A stretch of DNA of 63,703 nt from Helicobacteraceae bacterium (GCA_027063225.1 JAMOSG010000007.1:1-63703), one strand, 5' to 3'; positions 47,119 to 55,148 are shown, counted from the stretch's first letter. The notes: generated by a model from the letters alone, not told the origin. A program made the numbers and translations.

Positions 47119-48156
47119 TTATTCCTTTACTTCTAAAGCATAACCACTTGTAAGCTTTAATAAAATATCAGGTTTTGCCACAACAAGTTTTTGACTAAAA
47201 TGTTCTAAAATTACAACTCCCTCTTGAGCACTTTGGAGAATATGCACCTCTTTTAAAGTTGCTTTATTTTTATTAACAACTAAAACATAACTTTTACCGT
47301 TACGATTTAAAATAGCATCAAATGGAAGTAATACCCCTTTACTATCATAAGTAATTACATCTATCTCTACTCTATCACCTGTTGTTAATTTTGTATTACC
47401 CATATAAACTTTATACTCTGCTAAACCATGAAATGTACTTCCAAGAGCTATTGCATTATACTCTTTACCAGCAAAACGTACTTTTTTAACACTAATATCT
47501 GTTGGAACTCTTACTCTAAGATAAAAACCATTATTTGCACTAATTTTTGCAAGAGCTTTACCTGGCATACTCATAGAACCAACACTTCCTATACTCTTTG
47601 CAATAACTCCATCTACAGGAGAGGTAATAAGAGCATAGGAGAGATTATGTTGTAACTCTATCTCTTTTTGCTTTAGACCAGCAATCTTTGCTTTTAGAGT
47701 TGCTATTTTCGTTGCTTCTTTTTGAGATTCTTCAATTGAAGCTCCCTGAACACTTAGAAGTTCTTTTGTTCTTGTATGAGTTGCTTCTAAATTTTTTAAT
47801 CCTACAGTAGCTGCTAAAATTTGATTATGAATATTTTTAATATTACTTCGAATCGTTGTTGTATCTAATCGTGCAATAATATCTCCTCTTCTTACATGAG
47901 AACCACTTTTTTTAATACTCATAATTCTTGCTGCAATTCGTGATGACAATAAAACATCTTTATCGTTTTCAACTTCAGCAAGATAAGGTAAAGAGAGTGT
48001 TACATCCTTTTTATATGTATCTATTGTTTTTACAACAATAGGGTAAACTTTTGCTTTTGGTGTTTGTTGGTCTGCCTTTTTTACAGATTCTATTTTTTTT
48101 GCCCCAAGAAATCCTAAAGCTACAATTACTACTATACTTAAAATTAATTTTATCAT
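47119..48156 (-). CDS. RND efflux periplasmic adaptor (membrane fusion protein)
   Basis: A 345-residue HlyD/AcrA-type adaptor with an N-terminal anchor helix (about 2-20). The barrel-sandwich half motifs are SGSHVRRGDIIARLDTTT and VDGVIAKSIGSVGSMSMPGKAL, around a coiled-coil hairpin (about 115-165). It bridges the pump to the outer-membrane channel. The gene overlaps the TolC-like gene by 4 bp and ends 3 bp before the pump gene. Confidence 0.93.
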   Translation of the reverse strand: MIKLILSIVVIVALGFLGAKKIESVKKADQQTPKAKVYPIVVKTIDTYKKDVTLSLPYLAEVENDKDVLLSSRIAARIMSIKKSGSHVRRGDIIARLDTTTIRSNIKNIHNQILAATVGLKNLEATHTRTKELLSVQGASIEESQKEATKIATLKAKIAGLKQKEIELQHNLSYALITSPVDGVIAKSIGSVGSMSMPGKALAKISANNGFYLRVRVPTDISVKKVRFAGKEYNAIALGSTFHGLAEYKVYMGNTKLTTGDRVEIDVITYDSKGVLLPFDAILNRNGKSYVLVVNKNKATLKEVHILQSAQEGVVILEHFSQKLVVAKPDILLKLTSGYALEVKE

Positions 48157-49430
48157 TGAACTATCTCCTCTATATTATTTGCATAAATCACTGCTAATTG
48201 CATAGTGATCTGTACAATATTTGCTTTTGCTTTATACAGTTGTGCTTTTGCAAAAACTACATCATCTTCATATCTCAAATACTCTTCTGTTGAAATTCTT
48301 GTATTTTTATAGTTAAGTTTTGCAATTTTTAAAAGTTGTTTTTTATCTTCTATATTTTGTTTATACAATACAATAGAATTATTGACTATACCAAGAGAAT
48401 CTTCTAACATTTTTACTTGAGCTTGAAGTTCATCTTTCATTTTTTGAAAAGTTTTTTTACTAACTTTTAATTTGACTTTTGATAAATCAAGTTGACTATA
48501 CATACTCATATTAACTATTGGAATATTCACGACTACCCCAATATTTCCATATTCTTCATTTACATGATTGTCATTGTTATAAGCTTTTGCTTGGGCAACA
48601 CTATAACTTCCGTGAATTGATACAGTAGGATAGAATTTTTCTTTTTGCATTTTAGTTTCCAATTTATCTGCTAAAAGCTTTTTTCTTAAAGGTTCTAAAG
48701 AAGCTAAAAAAACTTTTTTAGTAACTCCTTTTGTAAGGTTCATATCAATAGCCGATGTAAGATAAATACCAGTCAAAGCATAAATCACACTTGTAATTTT
48801 ACTTTTTTGCAACATAGTGTTATTCTTTGCAATCTTAATTTGATTTAATCCATCATTAAGCTTATAAAGTGCAGATGCAGGAGCTCGTCCATTGTTTACT
48901 TTCATCTGTAATGTTTTTTTTGTTTCTAAAAGAGAAGCTTCTTTTAAATCTAATGATTTTTGAAATGCTTCTAATGCAAGAAGATTTTCATTACTAACAA
49001 CAATTAATGCCTCATTTTTTAAAAGGTTAATATTACGTTTTAAATTGAGACTCTCTTCCATAATTTTTGCTTTTTTAGCCATTGTAAAAATAGACTTTAT
49101 AAATAAAGGCATATTAAAAGATATACCCTCCCTTAGAATATCTTGACTAAAAGGTTGTGCTACGGATGTATCTTTAACCATACTTAATAAATTATTTGGA
49201 GGAACAGGAACTATACCAGTTGGTGTAGTATAATGATCATATTTTGCAAATATATTTATCTTTGGATATAGCTGAGAAACAGCCATATTTTCAGAAGCTT
49301 TAGCCTGCTGTATCAATAAATCATCAACCTCTGTTTGAGAATGATGCTTCAAAGCTTGAAACAACTCTGGCAATGTATGGGCATACACTATCCATTGTAA
49401 AAAAAGTATCATCAAACCTATTTTGAACAT
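48153..49430 (-). CDS. TolC-family outer-membrane efflux protein
   Basis: A 425-residue outer-membrane factor with signal peptide (about 1-17). Two related halves of long helices are recognisable (TLPELFQALKHHSQTEVDDL, then KLETKMQKEKFYPTVSIHGS), as in TolC/OprM. It would form the trimeric exit duct of the tripartite pump. It overlaps the regulator gene by 13 bp and the adaptor by 4 bp, so the operon is translationally coupled. Confidence 0.92.
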   Translation of the reverse strand: MFKIGLMILFLQWIVYAHTLPELFQALKHHSQTEVDDLLIQQAKASENMAVSQLYPKINIFAKYDHYTTPTGIVPVPPNNLLSMVKDTSVAQPFSQDILREGISFNMPLFIKSIFTMAKKAKIMEESLNLKRNINLLKNEALIVVSNENLLALEAFQKSLDLKEASLLETKKTLQMKVNNGRAPASALYKLNDGLNQIKIAKNNTMLQKSKITSVIYALTGIYLTSAIDMNLTKGVTKKVFLASLEPLRKKLLADKLETKMQKEKFYPTVSIHGSYSVAQAKAYNNDNHVNEEYGNIGVVVNIPIVNMSMYSQLDLSKVKLKVSKKTFQKMKDELQAQVKMLEDSLGIVNNSIVLYKQNIEDKKQLLKIAKLNYKNTRISTEEYLRYEDDVVFAKAQLYKAKANIVQITMQLAVIYANNIEEIVQ

Positions 49431-50032
49431 AATAATCCTTTTATAATTTTTTTTGCAAGAGAATTAACTACATTCTCAAACTCAACATCTGGCAATTTAT
49501 GTTTATTTTCCAAAACAAAAATAATCTTTTCCCTTAAAGGTTTTGTTGTATTATAAGAGGTTAGTGTTGTTACTATCATCATCTGAATCATAAAAGGATT
49601 TTCTTTTTCAAAAATTCCTTGTTTTTCACCATCTTCTAAAATCTCCATAAGTCTAAAAAGAGTTTTAGAAAGATAAGATAAACATTCAAGAGAAAGTGTC
49701 TTAGCACCATTTGCTATCTCTCTTGCAAAAATAGCATTAAAAGCTGGATTTGAAATCAAAAAAGAACCAAATGTTTGAATATAATCATGCAATCTCTTAG
49801 GAGCATCCCCATCCATTGTTTGTTTCTCAATTAGATTTGCCAATTTCAGAAGTTGAGAACATGTTACTGCTTCATACAAAGATGCTTTATCTTTAAAATG
49901 ATAATAAATAGCAGGTTTTGTAATATTACACTCTTGAGCAATATTCTCCAATGATGTAGATTCATAACCATATAAAGAAAAATGCTCCACTGCAGTTTTT
50001 AAAATTATCTCTTTTTTTGATTCTCTCGCCAT
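49418..50032 (-). CDS. TetR/AcrR-family transcriptional regulator
   Basis: A 204-residue repressor with the N-terminal helix-turn-helix typical of TetR proteins (HFSLYGYESTSLENIA, then KPAIYYHFKDKASLYEAV, residues about 8-55) and a helical ligand-binding domain. It is the first gene of the efflux operon. Palindromic DNA just upstream of its ATG (50053-50066) is a candidate operator, so autorepression and pump control by a bound drug are expected. Start follows AAAAAGG. Confidence 0.94.
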   Translation of the reverse strand: MARESKKEIILKTAVEHFSLYGYESTSLENIAQECNITKPAIYYHFKDKASLYEAVTCSQLLKLANLIEKQTMDGDAPKRLHDYIQTFGSFLISNPAFNAIFAREIANGAKTLSLECLSYLSKTLFRLMEILEDGEKQGIFEKENPFMIQMMIVTTLTSYNTTKPLREKIIFVLENKHKLPDVEFENVVNSLAKKIIKGLLCSK

Positions 50033-50052
50033 ATAAAACCTTTTTGACTTAC

Positions 50053-50066
50053 TTACTATTCAGTAA
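50053..50066. promoter_or_regulatory. Candidate TetR operator in front of the efflux operon
   Basis: TTACT-ATTC-AGTAA, perfect 5-bp arms, located 21-34 bases before the regulator ATG. On the minus strand a TATAAA-type -10 (GGTATAAAATATT) directly precedes it, so a bound repressor would cover the transcription start. Confidence 0.5.
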
Positions 50067-50200
50067 ATATTTTATACCTTATTTACTTATAAATATCTTT
50101 AAAAACATTAAATAAATAAAAAAGGGAAATGGTATAGTTGATTTAAGCTAAGTAAAAAAAAGAATTTTAAATTTAAAAGAAAAAAGAAAGAGAGAGGAAG

Positions 50201-50223
50201 AAAAAACCTCCCAAAAAGGGAGG
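50201..50223 (-). terminator. Terminator after glnA
   Basis: On the minus strand CCTCCC, TTTTT, GGGAGG, then TTTTTTCTT: a 6-bp GC stem with a T-tract right after the glnA stop. Confidence 0.9.
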
Positions 50224-50230
50224 AGTTACA

Positions 50231-51661
50231 CTAACATTGGTAAGTTGTTTTAAACTCGTAAGCTGTTGGACGACCTTCATCTGGCCATACATCACGCTCA
50301 AATCTGTAGTGTTGGTAAGCATTAATGAACTCATCTGTAAATACAGGTTTAAGGAATTCATTATCTGCAATAAGACCTTCAAGTGCTTCACGTAGAGTGT
50401 GTGGCATTTGAGGGATACCTTTTTCACGGATTTCATCAAGAGAAAGTTCAAATAAATCTTCATCCATTGGACCAACTGGTACAGTTTTGTTTTTAATACC
50501 ATCAAGACCAGCCATCATCATTACTGCAAATGCAAGGTAAGGACAAGAAGAAGAATCTGGGAATCTCATCTCAATACGAGTAGCTTTTTCACCTGCACCG
50601 TATGGAATACGACAAGCAGCAGAACGGTTTTGACTAGAGTAAGTTAAGATACTTGGAGCTTCAAAACCTGGAAGGAGTCTTTTGTATGAGTTTGTAGATG
50701 GGTTAGTAAACGCAGAAACTGCAGCAGCATGTTTAAAGATACCACCAGCATAGTTAAGAGCCATTTCAGAAAGATTACCATAGTTACCTTCAGCGTAAAA
50801 AAGGTTTTTACCATCTTTCCATAGAGATTGGTGTACGTGCATACCGTTACCATTGTCACCATAAAGTGGTTTTGGCATAAATGTAGCAGTTTTACCATTT
50901 AGGTGTGCAATCATTTTTACAACATATTTATATTTTTGTACATTATCTGCTGCACCGATAATATCAGAGAAAACGATACCAATTTCACCTTGACCTTGTG
51001 CAACTTCGTGGTGACCAAGAACAACTTCAAGACCAACTTGCTCAAGAACTTGCATCATCTCTGCACGTAAATCTACCATAGAATCAGTTGGAGCTACTGG
51101 GAAGTAACCACCTTTAGTTCCTGGGCGGTGTGCAGTGTTGTACATATCTTCATAATCTGTATTAGAGTTCCATTCACCCTCTTCTGTATCTATTTTATAA
51201 CCAGCTTCATTGATATTATCTACAAACTTAACATCATCAAAGATAAAGAACTCATTTTCTGGTCCGAAGTAAGCAGCATCAGCAATACCAAGCTCTTCAG
51301 CGTGTTTTAGTGCTTTTTTAGCGATTGAACGTGGACATCTTTCATAAAGGTCACCTTTATAGATATCGAAAACATCACAAAAAACAATTACAGTTGGATC
51401 AGCAGTAAATGGATCTAAGAAAGCTGTTGGAACATCAGCTTTTAAAAGCATATCTGATTGGTTAATTGGCTGCCATGCTTCGATTGATGAACCATCAAAT
51501 GGGAAACCATTTGTTAAGTTATCTTCATTGATTGCACTCATACGGTAAGTAAGGTGGTGCCAAGAACCTTTAATATCTGTAAATCTTAAATCTACAAATT
51601 GAACATCATTCTCTTCACAAAAAGTGAAAAACTCTTCTACGTTATTAACGAATTTACCCAT
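50231..51661 (-). CDS. glnA: Glutamine synthetase type I
   Basis: GlnA makes glutamine from glutamate, ammonia and ATP. The 476-residue protein has the class I signatures [15 protein letters not shown]-like [10 protein letters not shown], and [18 protein letters not shown] with further residues NRSAACRIP. Where E. coli carries the adenylylated Tyr (NLYDLP), this protein has Phe404 (DLFELS), so control by adenylylation is not expected. Start ATG 51661 follows AGGAGAATATAG with a TATACT -10 further up. It has its own terminator. Confidence 0.97.
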   Translation of the reverse strand: MGKFVNNVEEFFTFCEENDVQFVDLRFTDIKGSWHHLTYRMSAINEDNLTNGFPFDGSSIEAWQPINQSDMLLKADVPTAFLDPFTADPTVIVFCDVFDIYKGDLYERCPRSIAKKALKHAEELGIADAAYFGPENEFFIFDDVKFVDNINEAGYKIDTEEGEWNSNTDYEDMYNTAHRPGTKGGYFPVAPTDSMVDLRAEMMQVLEQVGLEVVLGHHEVAQGQGEIGIVFSDIIGAADNVQKYKYVVKMIAHLNGKTATFMPKPLYGDNGNGMHVHQSLWKDGKNLFYAEGNYGNLSEMALNYAGGIFKHAAAVSAFTNPSTNSYKRLLPGFEAPSILTYSSQNRSAACRIPYGAGEKATRIEMRFPDSSSCPYLAFAVMMMAGLDGIKNKTVPVGPMDEDLFELSLDEIREKGIPQMPHTLREALEGLIADNEFLKPVFTDEFINAYQHYRFERDVWPDEGRPTAYEFKTTYQC

Positions 51662-51760
51662 CTATATTCTCCTAAGAATTAAATCTTGCTAAGTATATCG
51701 CATTAATAGATAATTGTAAAAATAAAACTGGTTAAAAAATAATCAATTCTAAAGAGTGTT

Positions 51761-53137
51761 TCAGAAAGTTATACTAAAAGTGGAACCAATATTTTTTTTA
51801 CTTTCAATATTTAACTTAAAATTATGCAATTCAACAATTGTTTGTACCAAAAAAAGACCAAGCCCTAAAGAGTTGTTCCAACTGTTGTTTGTTACTCTGT
51901 AAAATTTTGATGTAATCTTTTGAATATCTTCTTGTGCAATACCTATACCCTCATCTTTTACTATTAAAGCTTTTGAGCTAATCTCCACCACAACATCCTC
52001 TTGAGAATATTTTAGAGCATTTTCAACCAAGTTACTCACCACAATTCCAAAAAGGGTTTTATCTACCTCTACAAAAACATCCTCTTTAGCAATCACTTCT
52101 ATAACTCTATTTGGAAAATTAATACGCAGGGCATCAATATTTTCTTCAACAAACTTTTTTAAATTTACCTTTTGAGATTTTATGGCGTATTGTGAACTAT
52201 CTAGTTTTATAGAGAGGCGAAGTGTATCTATAAGTTCACTTAGTTTTACACCATTGTTGTAAATTTTTTGTAAGAACTTTTTGCGAATACGCTTATTTAT
52301 ATTTTCATCCTCTACAAGTGTTTGGGAGTAACCATTTATTACAGCAATTGGGTTTTTAAACTCATGACTAATTGCGGAGATAATATCATCTTTTTGTTGG
52401 TTGTTTAGTTTAAGTTTTTCTGTATATTTCTCTTTTTGGATCTCTTTTTTACTTAAAATTTGTGAAATTTTTGTTAAAAGTTTTGTAATTTGTGCAAACT
52501 CTAAAGAGTAGTTTGAACTAATATACGTGATTTTGCTCTTTTTCGTTAAAGAGGTTAAAAAATAGATAATATTTTTAATCTCTGCTTCTATATCTTGCCC
52601 AATTTTATAACTTACTAAAAACATAACAATAAAAAAAAGTGCCAAAATAAAAAGAATTTTAGCTCCAAGTAAAAAAATAGCATCATAAATATTTGCTACA
52701 TCTTTTGCTAAACGCAAATAGATAAAAGAGTTTTTGTAAGAGTAACGTTTTACAATGTAGAGTAACTCTTTTTGAAGTGTTTTAGAGTAGCGTATGGAGT
52801 ATCCATAGGGTGCATAAGAGGCCTCTTGAACCTCTATACGGTTTTTGTGATTATCCATGGAGCGTTTATCTTTATGTGATTCTGCAAGAACCTCTCCATC
52901 TTTAGAAATTACAGTTAAACGTAAATGGAGTTTCTCTTTTATAGAATACGCCAAACTATCAAAATTTTTCTTCTCTAAATCAAATGAGATAATCTCTAAA
53001 TTATTTAAAAGTGCATCTTTTGTTTGGTTAAGATACACCTCTTTTACGCCAAAGTAGAAAATTCCACCCAAAATAAAAAAAAGGATAATAAATAAAGAGA
53101 TAAACTTTCTAAAAAGGATTTTGTTTAGTTTTAACAA
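51761..53137 (-). CDS. Membrane sensor histidine kinase
   Basis: A 458-residue kinase with helices at about 13-31 and 155-176 that enclose a periplasmic domain of about 120 residues. The H-box is ISAISHEFKNPIAVINGYS with His258. It has an N-box (VVSNLVENALKYS), DEGIGI, and GLGLFLVQ. It overlaps its response regulator gene by 7 bp, so they form a standard two-component pair. The signal is unknown; the PhosS-like kinase of Campylobacter has a similar overall shape, but I cannot assign it. Confidence 0.93.
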   Translation of the reverse strand: MLKLNKILFRKFISLFIILFFILGGIFYFGVKEVYLNQTKDALLNNLEIISFDLEKKNFDSLAYSIKEKLHLRLTVISKDGEVLAESHKDKRSMDNHKNRIEVQEASYAPYGYSIRYSKTLQKELLYIVKRYSYKNSFIYLRLAKDVANIYDAIFLLGAKILFILALFFIVMFLVSYKIGQDIEAEIKNIIYFLTSLTKKSKITYISSNYSLEFAQITKLLTKISQILSKKEIQKEKYTEKLKLNNQQKDDIISAISHEFKNPIAVINGYSQTLVEDENINKRIRKKFLQKIYNNGVKLSELIDTLRLSIKLDSSQYAIKSQKVNLKKFVEENIDALRINFPNRVIEVIAKEDVFVEVDKTLFGIVVSNLVENALKYSQEDVVVEISSKALIVKDEGIGIAQEDIQKITSKFYRVTNNSWNNSLGLGLFLVQTIVELHNFKLNIESKKNIGSTFSITF

Positions 53138-53799
53138 AAAATGTATCCCTCACCACGTACCGCTTGAATATAATTTTTCTCACCCATTGGATCAATATGC
53201 TCTTTTAAACGCTTAATTGCTACATTGACTGTTTTTGGCTGCTTGTTACTGCCATCTTTCCAAACACGCTCCAAAAGCGTTTCACGTGAAAGTAAAACAT
53301 TTGGATTTTTTACAAATTCTAAAAGTAGATCATGTTCAAGTTGTGTCAGTTTTATCTCTTTTTTATCGATACTAAAAGTTTTATTGAGAGAATCGTAGGT
53401 TATATCTTTATAAACAAAAACATCTTGCTCTTTTTTTGTACGTTTAATAAGAGCTTTCACTCTAGCTTTGAGCTCTTCAATGTTAAATGGCTTTGTGATG
53501 TAGTCATCCCCACCATGCTCAAACCCCTCTACAATATCTTCAGATGAATTTTTAGCACTTACAAAAATAACAGGAAAGTTATACCCCTCTTTGCGAAGTT
53601 TTGCAACATACTCACTCCCCTCCTCATTTGGAAGGTTTCTATCCATAAGTGCAAGGGCTATATCCTCTTCATCTAAAATATATTGTACGTTAGAAGTATC
53701 CACACAAGTGATAACATCATACCCCTCTTTTAAAAGGTGATACTCCATTAAATCTAAAATATCTTCTTCATCTTCTACGATTAAAATTATCTCTTTCAT
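53131..53799 (-). CDS. OmpR/PhoB-family response regulator
   Basis: A 222-residue regulator with receiver domain (1-115: VEDEED acidic pocket, phospho-acceptor Asp53 in ALMDRNLP, switch Ser/Thr in FVSAKN, Lys in TKPFN). The C-terminal winged helix (about 130-222) has LTQLEHDLLLEFVKNPNVL and GEGYIF. Its target genes are unknown. No Shine-Dalgarno precedes the ATG; a TACAAT ends 7 bases upstream, so the mRNA may be leaderless. Confidence 0.95.
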   Translation of the reverse strand: MKEIILIVEDEEDILDLMEYHLLKEGYDVITCVDTSNVQYILDEEDIALALMDRNLPNEEGSEYVAKLRKEGYNFPVIFVSAKNSSEDIVEGFEHGGDDYITKPFNIEELKARVKALIKRTKKEQDVFVYKDITYDSLNKTFSIDKKEIKLTQLEHDLLLEFVKNPNVLLSRETLLERVWKDGSNKQPKTVNVAIKRLKEHIDPMGEKNYIQAVRGEGYIFC

Positions 53800-53806
53800 A
53801 AAAAAG

Positions 53807-53812
53807 ATTGTA
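53807..53812 (-). promoter_or_regulatory. -10 box placed for a leaderless response-regulator mRNA
   Basis: TACAAT then CTTTTTT then the ATG on the minus strand; start of transcription expected at the start codon. Confidence 0.45.
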
Positions 53813-53884
53813 CTACAGAAATGGTTGGGAAGTCAATTAGGTAAAAATTGTTAGTGGAAAAATAAACTAAAGAAGAGTATTAGT

Positions 53885-53921
53885 TTAAAAGATAATAAAG
53901 AGGAGTTGATTAGTCCCCTCT
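53885..53921 (-). terminator. Terminator after the small hydrophobic peptide gene
   Basis: On the minus strand AGAGGGG (53921-53915), a nine-base loop and CTCCTCT (53905-53899), one G-U pair, followed by TTATTATCTTTT. It lies seven bases after the stop codon of the 19-residue ORF. Confidence 0.6.
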
Positions 53922-53927
53922 CTTATG

Positions 53928-53987
53928 TTAAGAAAGCTTAGTTAAATAAGCAAGTATCAACAACAGTATGATGATTTTTAGAAGCAT
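53928..53987 (-). CDS. Small hydrophobic peptide, candidate type I toxin (19 aa)
   Basis: The ORF encodes MLLKIIILLLILAYLTKLS: a single membrane-spanning stretch with Lys at positions 4 and 17, the length and composition of Ibs-type toxic peptides. AAGGGG (53992-53997) lies 4 bases before the ATG and a hairpin terminator follows. Codons 3-9 lie in a segment (53962-53977) that is perfectly complementary over 16 nt to the predicted small RNA encoded just upstream on the same strand. A second 7-nt block of complementarity (54002-54008) lies immediately before the Shine-Dalgarno. No clear own promoter is seen; TACATT at 54028-54033 is a weak candidate. Apart from this locus, the 469-bp gap (53800-54268) holds only flanking promoter and terminator sequence. 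Toxicity is an inference. Confidence 0.6.
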   Translation of the reverse strand: MLLKIIILLLILAYLTKLS

Positions 53988-54126
53988 AACACCCCTTTTC
54001 TCGACACTCCCACCCAACACTACCCACAATGTACCAAAAAAAGGCAAAAAAAAAGGGGATAAGACCAAAGCCCCATCCCCTTACAGTGTCGTGTGAGTAA
54101 TCAGCTCACTAAATCATCATACTGTT
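53962..54126. repeat. Inverted repeat linking the small RNA and the peptide gene
   Basis: AACAGTATGATGATTT (53962-53977) is repeated exactly in inverse orientation at 54111-54126 (AAATCATCATACTGTT). CGACACT (54002-54008) is likewise matched by AGTGTCG (54085-54091). The blocks are nested, so both can pair at once, in cis as a long stem or in trans between two RNAs. Confidence 0.95.
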
Positions 54127-54128
54127 TC
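54046..54128 (-). ncRNA. Small RNA, candidate antitoxin of the 19-aa peptide
   Basis: Predicted RNA of about 83 nt on the minus strand. It begins 8 bases after an extended -10 box (TGCTATAAT, box at 54136-54141). Its 5' part has the 16-nt block complementary to the peptide mRNA. Then comes a small hairpin GTGAG-CTGATTA-CTCAC, the 7-nt block CGACACT, and an intrinsic terminator AAGGGGAT/ATCCCCTT followed by nine T. It does not carry the SRP, tmRNA or RNase P signatures. The role as antisense repressor of peptide translation is inferred from pairing. Confidence 0.65.
54053..54082 (-). terminator. Terminator of the small RNA
   Basis: Minus strand AAGGGGAT (54082-54075), 14-base loop, ATCCCCTT (54060-54053), with a nine-T tract reaching 54046. 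Strong intrinsic terminator lying between the small RNA and the peptide leader. Confidence 0.85.
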
Positions 54129-54135
54129 AAAGGTA

Positions 54136-54141
54136 ATTATA
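54136..54141 (-). promoter_or_regulatory. Extended -10 promoter of the small RNA
   Basis: TGCTATAAT on the minus strand: a consensus TATAAT with the TGn extension, 8 bases before the predicted RNA 5' end. Confidence 0.7.
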
Positions 54142-54247
54142 GCATATTTAGATAAACACAAATCAATAAAAGTATAAAGTTAGAAATGAATAGAAGAAAG
54201 AAAACTTAAAAGTAGAAGTTTAAACCCTAATAATGTTTAAGAAGAAT

Positions 54248-54269
54248 ATATAAGCCCGAAGGCTTATAT
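54248..54269 (-). terminator. Terminator after rpsU
   Basis: On the minus strand ATATAAGCC, loop TTCG, GGCTTATAT, then ATTCTTCTT. A 9-bp stem with a stable UUCG tetraloop; the 5' arm overlaps the rpsU stop codon. Confidence 0.8.
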
Positions 54270-54481
54270 TATAGGCGTGACTCATAACGTCTCATCATAT
54301 AAAGACGTTTAAGCATTTTCTTACGAGAAGCAATTTTGAATTTTTTACGCTTTTCAGTTTCTGTTTCGTGGAAACGTCTAGCACGAGCTTCAGTAACGAT
54401 TAAGTTACGGTCTGTCTGCTTTTTGAAACGTCTATAAGCTGCATCAAAATTGTCATCTTGGCGTAATACAATACCAGGCAT
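54269..54481 (-). CDS. rpsU: 30S ribosomal protein S21
   Basis: A 70-residue, strongly basic ribosomal protein. The start [21 protein letters not shown] and the basic tail ([18 protein letters not shown]) match S21 in the phylum. It is transcribed alone, with TATACT on the minus strand (54520-54525) and a hairpin terminator. Confidence 0.96.
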   Translation of the reverse strand: MPGIVLRQDDNFDAAYRRFKKQTDRNLIVTEARARRFHETETEKRKKFKIASRKKMLKRLYMMRRYESRL

Positions 54482-54549
54482 ATCACATCACCCACTTTCA
54501 TTAAAATTTTTGAAATGGGAGTATAACATAAATAATATTAAATTTTAGG

Positions 54550-54555
54550 TATAAT
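54550..54555 (+). promoter_or_regulatory. -10 box for the FlgP-like gene
   Basis: TATAAT, 33 bases before the GTG start at 54588. A second TATAAT at 54566-54571 is too close, because the Shine-Dalgarno (54576-54580) would be lost. Confidence 0.5.
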
Positions 54556-54587
54556 ACACAAAAGATATAATTTTTAAGGAATATAGA

Positions 54588-55025
54588 GTGAAAAAAATTC
54601 TCCTTAGTTTACTTGTGCTAATTTCTTTGGTATATGCCCAAGACAATGTTGAAGATGGCTTTCCAGAAGATGATTTAATCTCTCAACAAAAAGATGCAAA
54701 CCTTCTCCTCCAAGAGGATAAACCTTTAAGAATCTCAGTAACTGCACAAGGTGTTGCACCTGCAAATACAATTTCACCAGCTCAAGCTTATGTTATGGCA
54801 AAACGTGCTGCAACTGTTGAAGCATATAGACTTATAGCTGAACGTGTAAATGGTGTAAGAGTAGAGGGTAAAGATACAATTAAAAATATGGTAGTACAAC
54901 GCTCAACTATCCGTTCACAAGTTTCTGCTTTAATTAAAAATGCCACTATTATAGAAACTACATTTAAAAATGGTCTTTGTGAAGTAGAGATGGAAGTGGA
55001 ACTTCGCTACGATCAATTTCAATAA
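54588..55025 (+). CDS. LPP20/FlgP-like exported protein
   Basis: A 145-residue protein with a GTG start and AAGGA ahead of it. It has a signal peptide (MKKILLSLLVLISLVYAQD) without lipobox cysteine. The mature part is one LPP20 domain: RISVTAQGVAPANTISPAQA, then AKRAATVEAYRLIAERVNGV, RVEGKDTIKNMV and CEVEMEVELRYDQF. The pattern closely resembles FlgP, the outer-membrane lipoprotein of Campylobacter flagellar basal disks, but FlgP is lipidated and is followed by flgQ; neither holds here. A flagellar or envelope role is inferred. Confidence 0.8.
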   Translation: MKKILLSLLVLISLVYAQDNVEDGFPEDDLISQQKDANLLLQEDKPLRISVTAQGVAPANTISPAQAYVMAKRAATVEAYRLIAERVNGVRVEGKDTIKNMVVQRSTIRSQVSALIKNATIIETTFKNGLCEVEMEVELRYDQFQ

Positions 55026-55034
55026 ACCATGTTT

Positions 55035-55067
55035 CTTATAAAAACCTGAAATTCAGGTATTTATAAG
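55035..55067 (+). terminator. Hairpin after the FlgP-like gene
   Basis: CTTATAAAAACCTGAA (55035-55050) pairs with TTCAGGTATTTATAAG (55052-55067) with one mismatch. The following T-tract is weak (TTTATAC), so it may terminate only partly. Confidence 0.5.
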
Positions 55068-55077
55068 TTTATACAGC

Positions 55078-55083
55078 TATACT
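55078..55083 (+). promoter_or_regulatory. -10 box for rplM-rpsI
   Basis: TATACT (AGCTATACT) 66 bases before the rplM ATG; leader of about 60 nt. Confidence 0.45.
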
Positions 55084-55148
55084 TCTACCACTGAAATAGG
55101 TAGGACACTCCTAATTATTTTTAATTACAAATACAAAAAGGTTCAAGA

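Noticed and set aside
54046..54128. The small RNA as SRP (4.5S) RNA
   Set aside because: It lacks the conserved apical GGAA loop and the neighbouring AGCAG bulge; its length and terminator fit a regulatory RNA better.
53800..54268. Peptide gene on the plus strand in the small-RNA region
   Set aside because: No plus-strand ORF here has a Shine-Dalgarno and promoter; the good signals are all on the minus strand.
55085..55103. Hairpin CTACC/GGTAG as an L13 autoregulatory leader
   Set aside because: A -10 box (55078-55083) directly precedes it, so the transcript would start within or after the left arm.
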